From positions 2,418,001-2,482,000 of the forward strand of contig NZ_CP051514.1 of NCBI RefSeq assembly GCF_012689525.1: a stretch of 64,000 bases of DNA, read 5' to 3'. A program made the translations under genes and the position numbers. Every line of letters begins with the position of its first letter. The first letter of the stretch is position 1. The notes below the pieces were generated by a model that saw nothing but the letters and a program-made list of their open reading frames with translations, did not search any database and was not told the DNA's origin. Of this stretch, positions 44,210-52,885 are shown piece after piece. Source of the stretch: Paraburkholderia aromaticivorans. GTDB taxonomy: Bacteria; Pseudomonadota; Gammaproteobacteria; Burkholderiales; Burkholderiaceae.

Positions 44210-44734
44210 ATGTCGGTTAACCAAGAGGATCTCTCCTCGAATAGCAGTGCTACGCGTGCAGATGCGTGGCTCGACAGTGTGCAGGGACGGGTCGCCACCG
44301 CGCTTCTGGGCGTCTTGTTCATTCTCCAGATCGCTCACGGACTCCACTCAGACCCGCGTTGGCACTGGCACGCTGGCACGGGTAAGCTCCCGCATGAAAT
44401 TGTTACGGAGTTCTTGGACGAAGCTTATGCAAAGGGTAAGGGCGTCGATGCATACAAGACATACTTTGCAGAGAAGGCTGTTGATAGCGCGCCGAACACA
44501 ATCGATCACCAAGACGGCGAACCGATCCCGCATACGGTGAAGAAACTGATCGTCGAAGGTAACGACGTCGCGGTCTTCCAAACGATCGGAGCCGCGCGCG
44601 GTCAGCCTGCGCAAGACGTCGTCGATGTCTACGAAATCAGCGGGTCGGGTTGGATCATCCGCCACGATCGCGTTGAACAGACGAGCGTCGCTACGCCGGC
44701 AAAGGCGGAAGCACCGGCCAAATCTGCGGAATAA
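44210..44734 (+). CDS. NTF2/SnoaL-like protein with N-terminal membrane anchor
   Basis: 174 residues from ATG 44210 behind AAGGAGGCAGG. A hydrophobic helix (VATALLGVLFILQIAHGL) follows a short polar N-terminus. The C-terminal domain looks like an NTF2-type cone (VDAYKTYFAEKAVDSAPNTI, VKKLIVEGNDVAVFQTIGAA, VVDVYEISGSGWIIRHDRVE), a fold used by small isomerases, dehydratases and binding proteins. Membrane anchoring of such a domain is unusual. It is the first gene of a run with two DoxX-like proteins. Confidence 0.65.
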   Translation: MSVNQEDLSSNSSATRADAWLDSVQGRVATALLGVLFILQIAHGLHSDPRWHWHAGTGKLPHEIVTEFLDEAYAKGKGVDAYKTYFAEKAVDSAPNTIDHQDGEPIPHTVKKLIVEGNDVAVFQTIGAARGQPAQDVVDVYEISGSGWIIRHDRVEQTSVATPAKAEAPAKSAE

Positions 44735-44753
44735 CCAATAAAGAGTGTAGATT

Positions 44754-45263
44754 ATGTATAACGATCAGAAAACGATGCCGCAACTCGTTGGCAAAGTCAT
44801 TCTCCTATTCTGTCGCCTGTATCTCGGTGGCTGGATGTGCGTCAGCGGCACAAGCTATTGGCTCGCGGCGACGGGCCATGCGCCGATCTTCCCGCAACCG
44901 TTCGGCACGTTGCACGCATCGAACGAACTGCTGGTCACGATGGTTCACACGCACTTCTTCCATATTGTGAAGACTTGCGAAATCGTGGGCGGTATTTGCC
45001 TGATTACCGGCTGCTTTGTGCCCGTGGGCTTGCTGATGCTGCTGCCGGTGTCGTTCGTGGTCTGGTACAACGCGATCGTGTTGAACCAACGCTTCGACAA
45101 GATGTTCACGCCTTACATGGGCGTCGGATGTCTGTACATGAATCTGATTTTGATGGTGTGGTACATGAAGTACTACTTTCCGATGATGACGTTCAAACCG
45201 ACGATCGGCCGTATCGCCGACTGGAGGAGGTTGCCGAACATCTTCAAGCAGGACGTCGCGTAA
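44754..45263 (+). CDS. DoxX-like integral membrane protein (divergent)
   Basis: 169 residues with about four membrane segments. The DoxX-type helix is IVKTCEIVGGICLITGCFVP. It lacks the SPWKY start and PRQLFSGP segment of the other copies, so it is a more distant member. It follows the NTF2-like gene by 19 bp and precedes the next DoxX-like gene by about 100 bp. Function unknown. Confidence 0.65.
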   Translation: MYNDQKTMPQLVGKVILLFCRLYLGGWMCVSGTSYWLAATGHAPIFPQPFGTLHASNELLVTMVHTHFFHIVKTCEIVGGICLITGCFVPVGLLMLLPVSFVVWYNAIVLNQRFDKMFTPYMGVGCLYMNLILMVWYMKYYFPMMTFKPTIGRIADWRRLPNIFKQDVA

Positions 45264-45368
45264 GTCCGGATATCGGATATACGAATTCGCAACTGATGTA
45301 CGCGAGTGAGGGTTGGCTACGTTGCATAGGTGACGTAGCCCTTTTTATCTGCGTCAAAGGAAAGCGCA

Positions 45369-45839
45369 ATGAGGATGGCACATGAATCACCGTGGAAATA
45401 CCTAGTCATGTGGGCGAGGTTGTACTTCGCATTCCACTATCTTGAGTCAGGCCTTTACTACGTAATTTTTCGATACGTGCCGGATTTCAGCCACGCGGGG
45501 AAAGTTGGCACTTATATCGGTGCGATGGCAGACGTGGGCTTCTATCAAATGGTCAAGTATCTTGAGACTATACTCGGTACGTTGCTGCTACTCGATATCG
45601 CGGTGCCGCTGGCGCTGATCGTCATGGCTGGTATCAGTGCAACGATCGTCTTTCTGAATCTTTTCGTCTCGCCTGATCCGCGTGAATTGTTCACCGGCCT
45701 TCAAGAGTTGCTTCTGAACGGCGCGCTCTTGCTGGCGTACGGCGGATACTACGCGAATTTTTGCCGTATAAAAGCGAAGCCGTTTTGGTTTTGGGATGGG
45801 ATGAAACGCGAAGGTCTTGAGCCGAGGAGTGAGTCATGA
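45369..45839 (+). CDS. DoxX-like integral membrane protein, module copy 3
   Basis: 156 residues (start 45369 with an AAAGGAAAGCG site; 45375 also possible). It carries the subgroup start ESPWKYLVMWARLYFAFHYL and the helix VKYLETILGTLLLLDIAVPL, then SPDPRELFTGLQELLLNGAL. The last codon overlaps the next gene (ATGA), tightly coupling it to a 58-residue membrane protein, as in the modules at 33959 and 34780. Confidence 0.7.
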   Translation: MRMAHESPWKYLVMWARLYFAFHYLESGLYYVIFRYVPDFSHAGKVGTYIGAMADVGFYQMVKYLETILGTLLLLDIAVPLALIVMAGISATIVFLNLFVSPDPRELFTGLQELLLNGALLLAYGGYYANFCRIKAKPFWFWDGMKREGLEPRSES

Positions 45840-46012
45840 AAAAGGATTTCATTGTGGTTTTTGCAGTCGTAGTGGCGGTCACGCTGATCGTGATTTCTAC
45901 TTCGACGATTTTCTTCGTGCGCCACCTGCGTCTTTATGATTATGGTCCGCCCCTAGGCGCCGGGATCATTACTTTGGCGATGATGATCCGGGCGGCGTTG
46001 TCTGAAGGATAA
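45836..46012 (+). CDS. Small two-helix membrane protein, DoxX module partner 3
   Basis: 58 residues: MKKDFIVVFAVVVAVTLIVI, a loop FFVRHLRLYDYGPPLGAGII and a second hydrophobic stretch ending MMIRAALSEG. The layout (MKK start, helix, Arg/Tyr loop, helix, basic end) matches partners 1 and 2 though the sequence has diverged. It overlaps the DoxX stop codon by 4 bp. Its C-terminal half is duplicated, in degraded form, at 58266. Confidence 0.6.
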   Translation: MKKDFIVVFAVVVAVTLIVISTSTIFFVRHLRLYDYGPPLGAGIITLAMMIRAALSEG

Positions 46013-46079
46013 TTGGATTGATACGCCGTCCGCAGCGCATCTGTACGCTCATTTCACCGCCTTGAGGGATGCTGGAAAC

Positions 46080-47141
46080 ATGATGAAGCGATGTGCACGT
46101 TTCAAATCAGGCTGGTCACTAAACAAAATTTGCCATGACGTTATCGGAGCGCTGTTCGGAACGCTTCTGATTGCGCAGCCGATATGGGCGCATGCTCAAC
46201 CGGTCCAAACGCTCACGATCATGGAATATCGGTCGCACCTGAACTCGGATCAACCGACAGTGCGCGGCATGATCAAGTTCGCGGAACTCGTGAACGAAGA
46301 ATCCAACGGACACTTGGCAGTGACAGTGAGTAGGGCGACGGTTCCGGGGTCGCCCGAAGATCAGATCAAGACGTTGCAAAACGGCGGTCATGGTGCCCCC
46401 GATATGATGCTGCTGGTCACACCGGCACTGCGTCATGTCGAACCCGAATTCGAAATCATGGACCTTCCGTTCGTGGTCCACAGCGATCGCCAAGCGCATG
46501 AACTTCTGGACGGTCCCTTCGGGCAGAAATTGATGTCGGGTCTCCAGGGCCATGGACTGGTAGGTCTCTCATGGTGGGAAAATGGATTCCGCCAGATCAC
46601 GACGTCCGGGCGGTCATTCAAACACGCTAATGATCTGACGGACCGTCCAGTTCGTGTAATTCCCGAACCGGCATTCGTCGAGACGTTTAAGGCTTTGGGT
46701 GCCAAGGTCATCGGTCTTCCGTATCCCGAGCTATATAAGGCTCTCAAGTCAGGACAAGTGGAGGCTCAAGACAACTTTTACTCACAAATCTTGGTCGGCC
46801 ACCTGTATGATGTTCAATCAGCCGTGACGGTCACGAATCATTCCTATAGTGCGATTGCAGTCGTTGTCAATTCCTCAGTATGGCAGGGGTTGTCGGTTCG
46901 GGACCGAAATGTTTTACGACACGCGGCTGTAGAAGCAGGACGCTATGAACGCGATCTGATTCGAGAACAGGCGAAGACGGACAGTGCCACACTTGCACAT
47001 CAAGGGATGATTGTTTATAGCCTCTCGCCAGAAGAGACTGCGAAGATGGAAGCGATGACAGAGCCTGTCAGGCAGCAATTCTTCCGCAACTACGATCCAA
47101 AAATTCTTGATATCTACCGGCGTCAGGTAGCAAAGCGCTAG
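46080..47141 (+). CDS. TRAP transporter solute receptor (DctP family), orphan
   Basis: 353 residues from ATG 46080; a longer TTG start at 46062 is possible. Signal peptide around ALFGTLLIAQPIWAHAQ. The receptor core shows IKFAELVNEESNGHLAVTVS, APDMMLLVTPALRHVEPEFE, the Arg-containing RPVRVIPEPAFVETFKALGA (carboxylate-binding Arg region) and LKSGQVEAQDNFYSQIL. TRAP receptors bind organic acids in the periplasm and need DctQ/DctM membrane proteins. None is present: an MFS gene follows 8 bp later. A truncated duplicate is at 58412. Confidence 0.85.
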   Translation: MMKRCARFKSGWSLNKICHDVIGALFGTLLIAQPIWAHAQPVQTLTIMEYRSHLNSDQPTVRGMIKFAELVNEESNGHLAVTVSRATVPGSPEDQIKTLQNGGHGAPDMMLLVTPALRHVEPEFEIMDLPFVVHSDRQAHELLDGPFGQKLMSGLQGHGLVGLSWWENGFRQITTSGRSFKHANDLTDRPVRVIPEPAFVETFKALGAKVIGLPYPELYKALKSGQVEAQDNFYSQILVGHLYDVQSAVTVTNHSYSAIAVVVNSSVWQGLSVRDRNVLRHAAVEAGRYERDLIREQAKTDSATLAHQGMIVYSLSPEETAKMEAMTEPVRQQFFRNYDPKILDIYRRQVAKR

Positions 47142-47149
47142 ATAATTCG

Positions 47150-48586
47150 GTGATTGACAAAAATATAAGCCTCGGGGCAAAACAAGGCGCCAAATTGGCG
47201 TCGTTCTCTCGGCACACGCGACTGATTCCTATGATCGTCGCTGTGCCGATGTTTTTGCAGGCTGTCGATACATCGATACTGGGGACGGCACTTCCGTCGA
47301 TTGCTGCGTCGTTGAACGTTGAGATACTTCACCTCAACTTTGCCATCACCGCGTATCTCTTGAGTTTGGCGCTGTTTCTGCCCGCGAGCGGCTGGCTCAT
47401 GGATCGCTTCGGTACCCGCCGCGTTTTCTGTTCGGCAGTCGCGATATTCTCGCTGGCGTCGGCACTGTGCGGAGCCGCAACCTCTATCACCCAAATCGTT
47501 CTGTTCCGGATATTGCAAGGCCTCGGCGGCGCGATGATGGTGCCGGTCGGACGGCTGATCCTCTTGCGTAGCATCCCGCCTGCGCAGTTGGTAATGGCGA
47601 TGGTGTGGTTTACCGTGCCGGGGACCATCGGTCGTGTCCTGGGACCACTTGTCGGTGGCTTCATCGTCACGCTGGCGTCATGGCGCTGGATATTCCTGCT
47701 CAACATCCCTTTTGGTGTCGCGGGAATATTGTTGTCACTAAAGTTCGTGCCGGATTCGCGATCAGAAAAAACAGAACGATTCGACCTCACAGGATGCGTT
47801 CTGATGGCGATCGGGCTTTCTGGAGTGATCTGCGGCCTGGAAACTATCGGGCACAATTTTGTTCCTCTCAGCGCTACAATTTGCGTCACGGGCATCGGTA
47901 TCGTGGCGTCGATCGCCTATTGGATCTATAGCCGAGATCGTACTGACGTGATCATTCCGCTCGGCCTTTTCCGATATAAAGCATTCAGTATCACAAATAT
48001 CGGTGGTATGCCGTTACGAATAGCGGTTGGTTCGTCTCCTATTTTCGTTCCGCTGCTTTTGCAAGTCGGGGTAGGATTTACGCCTATTCAATCCGGATTG
48101 ACGAGTGCTTGGCTTTCGGTTGGTGCCTTTGGAATTCGCCCAATCATGCGGCGGGCCATTAATAAATTCGGGTTTAAGCCTCTTATGATTACAGCGACCG
48201 TATTGTCGGGTGCTTCATTTGCAGCCTATGGTTTGTTTTCGCCGGGAACATCAATTTACTTCATGTGTGCTGTGCTCCTCATAGCGGGCATCGTCAACTC
48301 GCTTGGTATGATCACGATGAATACGGTCGGATTTTCGGGTGTTCCGAAGGCTATCATGAGTAAGGCAACAGCACTTTCGACTATGATGCAGCAGACGTCG
48401 ATGAGTTTTGGTGTCGCATTATGTGCTTCCTGCCTGACGATCACCGCACAGGCTCACGGGCATAGCGAGGAACATTTGACGATGAGCGATTTTCCGATGA
48501 CGTTCTTTATCGTCGGAGCCTTGAGCTGTCTGTCAGCGGCCGCGTTCATCCGTCTTCCGGCTGATGAAGGTGCTGAGCTGCGATAA
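47150..48586 (+). CDS. MFS transporter, DHA2 (drug:H+ antiporter 14-TM) family
   Basis: 478 residues from a GTG. DHA2 signatures: FLQAVDTSILGTALPSIAAS in the first helix, GWLMDRFGTRRVFC (motif A) and a motif-C-like VPGTIGRVLGPLVGGFIVT. Length and the number of hydrophobic segments suit 14 helices. It follows the TRAP receptor by 8 bp, an odd pairing; efflux of a toxic intermediate is more likely for this family than uptake. Confidence 0.85.
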   Translation: MIDKNISLGAKQGAKLASFSRHTRLIPMIVAVPMFLQAVDTSILGTALPSIAASLNVEILHLNFAITAYLLSLALFLPASGWLMDRFGTRRVFCSAVAIFSLASALCGAATSITQIVLFRILQGLGGAMMVPVGRLILLRSIPPAQLVMAMVWFTVPGTIGRVLGPLVGGFIVTLASWRWIFLLNIPFGVAGILLSLKFVPDSRSEKTERFDLTGCVLMAIGLSGVICGLETIGHNFVPLSATICVTGIGIVASIAYWIYSRDRTDVIIPLGLFRYKAFSITNIGGMPLRIAVGSSPIFVPLLLQVGVGFTPIQSGLTSAWLSVGAFGIRPIMRRAINKFGFKPLMITATVLSGASFAAYGLFSPGTSIYFMCAVLLIAGIVNSLGMITMNTVGFSGVPKAIMSKATALSTMMQQTSMSFGVALCASCLTITAQAHGHSEEHLTMSDFPMTFFIVGALSCLSAAAFIRLPADEGAELR

Positions 48587-48600
48587 TCGAGGATAAAACG

Positions 48601-48792
48601 ATGAATAAGGGAAATGCACCGTCAGTCAGCAACGATTACGGACGGGATTTAGCCGAGCATTTTGGTGGCGACGACGCTACAGTCACTTCCCATGCTTCAT
48701 ACTCGGCCCCATCGGATAGTCGAGTTGACGTTGCGGAGGATCACCTCGGACCTAATCGCTTAAAAAGAGGAATTCCCGTCACGACGGACTGA
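48601..48792 (+). CDS. Hypothetical protein, 63 residues
   Basis: ATG follows GAGGATAAAACG, 14 bp after the MFS stop. The product is polar and acidic in the middle (DYGRDLAEHFGGDDATVTSH) with no membrane segment and no recognised family. Probably expressed by coupling, but coding status is uncertain. Confidence 0.35.
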   Translation: MNKGNAPSVSNDYGRDLAEHFGGDDATVTSHASYSAPSDSRVDVAEDHLGPNRLKRGIPVTTD

Positions 48793-49016
48793 CCACATGA
48801 AGTTAGGCAAAGTCCAACTGCTGGGGCGCCGTTCACGACGGGGATTTTTCTGTCGCAGCGATACTTTAGGTCGTCGCCGCACGTACCGCTTGCGTCGAAA
48901 CACTGATATTGCCGGCGCTGTCTCGCGATAGGCAGACGTGTCGGACCCACCGCTGGTCGGTTTGGGGGAAGTCTGTGCGGTTCTGTCGCAACAAGACGAT
49001 CTGATATGCTGAGGTC

Positions 49017-49305
49017 ATGAAAGCAGAGGCGACAGGGACGATGATCAACGGGATGAATGCAGCGCTCGGGCGGGTGCTCAAGCGCTTGCATTATCCGCTG
49101 GACGTGATGCTGCTGTGCGTGCGCTGGTACGTGGCTTATCCGCTGGGCCTGCGAGATCTCGAAGAGATGATGTCGGAGCGCGGCATTTCGGTCGACCATT
49201 CAACCGTGCACCGATGGGCAGTGAAGTTGCTGCCGGTGATGGAGAAGCTCTTTCGGCGACGCAAACGCCCGGTGGGCAAGAGCTGGTGCATGGACGAAAC
49301 GTATA
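49017..49305 (+). pseudogene. IS6-family transposase, exon 1 (remainder degraded after the intron)
   Basis: Start at 49017 or, more like its relatives, 49041 (MINGMNAALGRVLKRLHYPL). Helix-turn-helix GLRDLEEMMSERGISVDHST and the first catalytic Asp in WCMDETY. The splice junction to 52172 would restore MDETY-IKINGQWRY, but exon 2 carries a stop after TVDFLL (52246) and is truncated, so no active transposase results. Confidence 0.8.
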
Positions 49306-52171
49306 GTACGCCCAGCCAACGAAGCCCGCCCGCATGGGGGTGAAGTTGCTTGAGCATGCTTGGAATGCAAGACCCGGTGGAGTTGATGTTGCGGTACCGG
49401 GGCATGCCCTTTCTCTGCTGCGAGAGGAAGTGAGCCGAAGCGGCGGTGACTTGCCGACACTGGCAACGTGACGAAGTCCGTGGGAAACGCAGCTTGAGGC
49501 GAAGCGGTTACGCCGAGATGAGCTTCCAGGCTGAGCATGGGACGGTTGAGGGACACGAACCTGTTTGAACGCATCTGAGGGTTGAATCGTCACCCCTGCC
49601 TACACCGCTTAACAGGCAGGACGCGGATCGGCGTTGGTCACATGTACGGACCGACGCCGCGAATGCTGGCCGGAGATGCAAGCCGGCCAGCAGGGCATCA
49701 CGGAGAGCGCGCAGCTAGACCGTGATATCTGCGACGACTTGCGGAAAGCAAGGATAAAGACTGCGACAGGCAACCTCGCCCGTGCGATTGAGTCCAGCAT
49801 GTGAACTGGGGAAGGCTTGCACAGATGTTAAGGGAGTGTGCCCCCAATGATGTGCAAGCTGGCGGAGCCTCCGTAGTAATCCGCGACCGGGAAAGCCGGC
49901 CACATGGCGAAGGGAGGCAGTCCGAGTGGTTTGCCTGGCAGATTAACTGACCGTAGTGAGGTGAAGACCTTTGATAATCAGTGAAATGCAAAGCAAACTG
50001 ATGAGATGCCGCGTGGAGATCAACGGATGCTCGCTGGCTCCAGCGGTAGATTGTCTTCGCTTTCCGCTTTGAGCGGCGTTTGGATGGAGAGCCGGATGCG
50101 CTGAGAGGTGCACGTCCGGATGTGCGTCCAGCTAAGGCTGGCGTGTTCAGCAGGGGATAGACCTGCCGGGGTAGAAGTCAGAAGCCCCGTAGCTTGGATA
50201 GCAGGGTGGCGGGAAACCAAGACCTTGAAGCCTATCGACAGGCATTTCCTTGGGGAATGCGCGAGTCATCGGGCCGTAACAAAAGTGAACGTAGATGTGG
50301 CCTCGAAAATGAAAATCTCCGAGGGCCGAGCCCGCAACCGTGAGGGTGAAGGCAGCATGGGTAGCCGAAATCTGACCGATACGGCTATTCCACTTCGGCG
50401 GGGTGGAAGCGACGGCACGATGACAAGGACATGCTAAGCAACTGGAGAAGCCCTCCTCGCCCCGGCGCGAAATCGCCGGAGCAAGGTAGGTCCTATAACC
50501 GGCGAACCCGGGAAGTGGGCTGAAGGCGAGAGGGTGGCGGATGGGTCCGTAGTAGCTGTGAAGCCGGGTAACGCTGGTGGAGCGAAGGGGCCCTGCTGTT
50601 TGTAGTTTCCTCGACAACATGGGAGGCAAGGACGAAATGACAAAGGCGTCCAGCAGTTTGCAGGACCTGAGGCGGGGAATATACGTCAAGGCGAAGGCTG
50701 AACCGTCCTGGCGTTTCTGGGGGTTGTACGTCCATGTCTGCAAGATGGACGCACTGCGCGAGGCGTATGCGCTGGCCAGAAAGAACAACGGCGCTCCGGG
50801 TATCGACGGGGTGACGTTCGAGGCCATCGAGGCGCAGGGCGTGGAGGCGTTTCTTGAGCAGATACAGGGCGAACTGATCGGGCGGACCTACGTGCCGTTA
50901 CGGGCGCGGCGGCAGGAGATACCGAAGGACGGGGGCAAGGTCCGTGTCCTTTCGATTCCGGCTATCCGTGACCGGGTGGTTCAAGGCGCGCTCAAGCTCA
51001 TATTGGAGCCGATCTTCGAGGCAGACTTCCAGCCGGGGTCGTACGGTTATCGCCCCAGGCGTACCGCGCATGAAGCGGTGCATCGGGTGGCGACGGCAAT
51101 TGTTCAGTGGAAGACCCGCGTCATAGATCTGGATTTACGCGCTTACTTTGACACAGTTCGGCATCACATACTGCTTGGAAAGGTTGCGCGTCGGGTCAAT
51201 GACGACGACGTAATGCATCTGCTGAAGCTGATGCTGACGGCGTCGGGCAAACAAGGCGTTCCGCAAGGCGGGGTGATTTCACCGTTGCTCAGTAACATCT
51301 ATCTCACTGAGGTAGACCGTATGCTGGAGCGGGCGAAAGAAGCCACGCGCAACGGGAAGTACACCTACGTCGAGTATGCCCGATTCGCTGACGATCTGGT
51401 GGTGCTGATCGATGCCCATCCGCGGCATGCGTGGCTGCTGAGGGCGGTGACCACGCGACTTCGGGAAGAGTTTGCCAAGCTGCAGGTCGAAGTAAATGAA
51501 GAGAAGAGCCGCACTGTGGATCTGGACCGCGCAGAGAGCTTCGGCTTTCTGGGATTCGACTTTCGTCGACTCCGCAGCGTAAAGAAGCACGTGTGGCGAG
51601 CGCACTACACGCCCAAGCTGAAGAAGCGGACGGCATTATTGCGTAAGCTCAAAGAGGTGTTCCGGCGATACCAGTCGCAGCCGGTAGATCGGGTGGTAGA
51701 ACTGATCAATCCGGTGTTACGCGGCTGGGTGAATTACTTCGCTGTAGGACATTCCAGCGAGTGCTTCAGCTTCATCAAAGACTGGGTGGAAAAGAAGATT
51801 CGCCGCCACATGGGTCGATCCCGGAATCGACGGGGCTTCGGTTGGAAGAGGTGGAGTAGGCGCTGGCTGTATGAAGAACTGAAGCTGTTCAATGGCTATC
51901 GGGTTCGTCAACGGTCGTCGTCGAAAGCGTCCCCAGCACGATAGGTCCCATAAACCTTGACATGAAGCAGGCAGGAAAGCGTAGTGCGGGAAAACCGCCT
52001 GCTGCGTTTGACGTGGCGGGAGCTGGAAACGTGACCATGGCAACCGGATTGAGGCCCACCGCGAAAGCGAGGGAGAAGCCACCGGGACCTACCGTGCGCG
52101 CGCCAGTTCTCGACCCTACCGGGGAGGAGAGGCAGGGAAATAGTTCGACTACGCCCTGTCTCTTACTCTAC
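49306..52171 (+). mobile_element. Group II intron, full length (2,866 bp)
   Basis: 5' end GTACGCCCAGCC, 3' end TTACTCTAC (AY). Inserted after the A of the TAT-A(TC) codons in an IS6 transposase, the identical site used by the intron at 38881. A long structured 5' region (about 1.3 kb, no genes) precedes the intact reverse transcriptase at 50577. After the RT, a GTGCGCGCGCCAGTTCTCGA stretch and flanking sequence are shared with the deleted copy and should contain domains V/VI. Confidence 0.82.
50577..51944 (+). CDS. ltrA: Group II intron-encoded reverse transcriptase/maturase, intact
   Basis: 455 residues; the translation start may be further in, at ATG 50638 (MTKASSSLQDLRRGIYVKAK). RT motifs in order: NNGAPGIDGVTFEAIE, PGSYGYRPRRTAHEAV, VIDLDLRAYFDTVRH, QGVPQGGVISPLLSNIYLTE, the active site YARFADDLVVLID (FADD rather than YADD) and FLGFDFRR. 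Maturase domain X follows (RVVELINPVLRGWVNYFAVG). No clear C-terminal HNH endonuclease. It could splice both its own RNA and the deleted copy at 38881. Confidence 0.9.
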   Translation: MERRGPAVCSFLDNMGGKDEMTKASSSLQDLRRGIYVKAKAEPSWRFWGLYVHVCKMDALREAYALARKNNGAPGIDGVTFEAIEAQGVEAFLEQIQGELIGRTYVPLRARRQEIPKDGGKVRVLSIPAIRDRVVQGALKLILEPIFEADFQPGSYGYRPRRTAHEAVHRVATAIVQWKTRVIDLDLRAYFDTVRHHILLGKVARRVNDDDVMHLLKLMLTASGKQGVPQGGVISPLLSNIYLTEVDRMLERAKEATRNGKYTYVEYARFADDLVVLIDAHPRHAWLLRAVTTRLREEFAKLQVEVNEEKSRTVDLDRAESFGFLGFDFRRLRSVKKHVWRAHYTPKLKKRTALLRKLKEVFRRYQSQPVDRVVELINPVLRGWVNYFAVGHSSECFSFIKDWVEKKIRRHMGRSRNRRGFGWKRWSRRWLYEELKLFNGYRVRQRSSSKASPAR

Positions 52172-52326
52172 TCAAGATCAACGGCCAGTGGCGATACCTG
52201 GGCCGGGCCATGGATAAGGACGGCGCCACCGTCGATTTCCTGTTGTGAGCCCACCGGGACAAGGTTGCGGCACGCCGGTACTTTAAGAAATCAGACACAA
52301 CGGCGAGCCCGGGACGGTACCCGCCA

Positions 52327-52474
52327 GGGAGCGCATCTCGACGAGCGCATCGAAGTGCATCTGGTCGAGGCCCTCGCTACGAAGAATCGTAAGCTACCGC
52401 TCGAGACCTGCGACAAGGGTCGCTCCATCGTGCTGGAAGGGCTGATGGCGGTGCTCGCGGCGCGCGGCATCTAA
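52327..52474 (+). pseudogene. GntR/FadR-type regulator, C-terminal fragment
   Basis: The last about 48 codons (AHLDERIEVHLVEALATKNR, then CDKGRSIVLEGLMAVLAARG) match the end of the regulator at 13549 (NIEARLVKALESKD, YEKGRTVVLEGLMRVLAAR). Everything N-terminal was removed at the junction with the IS6 remnant. It shows that a third member of this regulator family once stood upstream of the MmgE/PrpD region. Confidence 0.75.
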
Positions 52475-52885
52475 CGCGGTCGGAACCCATCCGTCATGCA
52501 TGTGACGAGCGCCCGATAACGCCTTGAGATCGGCAGAAAAAAGCGGATGGCCAACGTTTCGTGAAATCGTGAAACGCAGGTATGAATGATTTGGATTCCA
52601 TGGCGCTCTAACACGAGAGGGTTTTGTGATGCGGCTGCCAGGCTGGCATTGACCGCGTCGGTGTTTCGGAAGTGGCACGCCGGCTGTCGGTTTCGCTCTA
52701 GACGTTGCTGGGTACGTTCCGCAAAAGCAGGCAAACTGCAGAAAATTGGCCGCGACCAGAAGCCGATGGTGGTTGCCTTTCGACTGTCGACTTGATACCA
52801 GCTCGCAGTAGTAAGAAACCCCGCTCCGTTACGACAGTGGTTTTGGGGCGGATTAGTAAATCCGCCTACAGAATTTTGTGGGGAA
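52475..52885. other. Intergenic region without a recognisable gene
   Basis: 411 bp between the GntR fragment and the MmgE/PrpD stop codon. A short stretch near 52615-52660 (CDAAARLALTASVFRKW) faintly recalls a LysR helix-turn-helix but does not extend. A GC-rich hairpin-like stretch (GGGCGGATTAGTAAATCCGCC) near 52854-52872 may be a terminator for the leftward gene. Confidence 0.4.

Larger units (their letters stand above)
48979..52320 (+). mobile_element. IS6-family element interrupted by a full group II intron, right end lost
   Basis: The left inverted repeat GGTTCTGTCGCAACAA starts at 48979. Transposase exon 1 runs to 49305, the intron spans 49306-52171, and exon 2 resumes with IKINGQWRYL. 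Exon 2 has a TGA at 52246-52248, then a frameshift (HNGEPGTV readable in another frame), and stops at about 52320 where a GntR fragment begins. The right inverted repeat is absent. This IS6 is dead, though the intron inside it is intact. Confidence 0.8.

Noticed and set aside
49017..49343. A complete small protein of 108 residues
   Set aside because: The last 12 codons are intron sequence; the real feature is IS6 transposase exon 1 ending at 49305. The same applies to the 100-residue frame at 38616-38918.
52600..52760. Possible LysR-type helix-turn-helix start
   Set aside because: Only about 12 residues look similar, there is no start codon or continuing frame, and the match may be chance.
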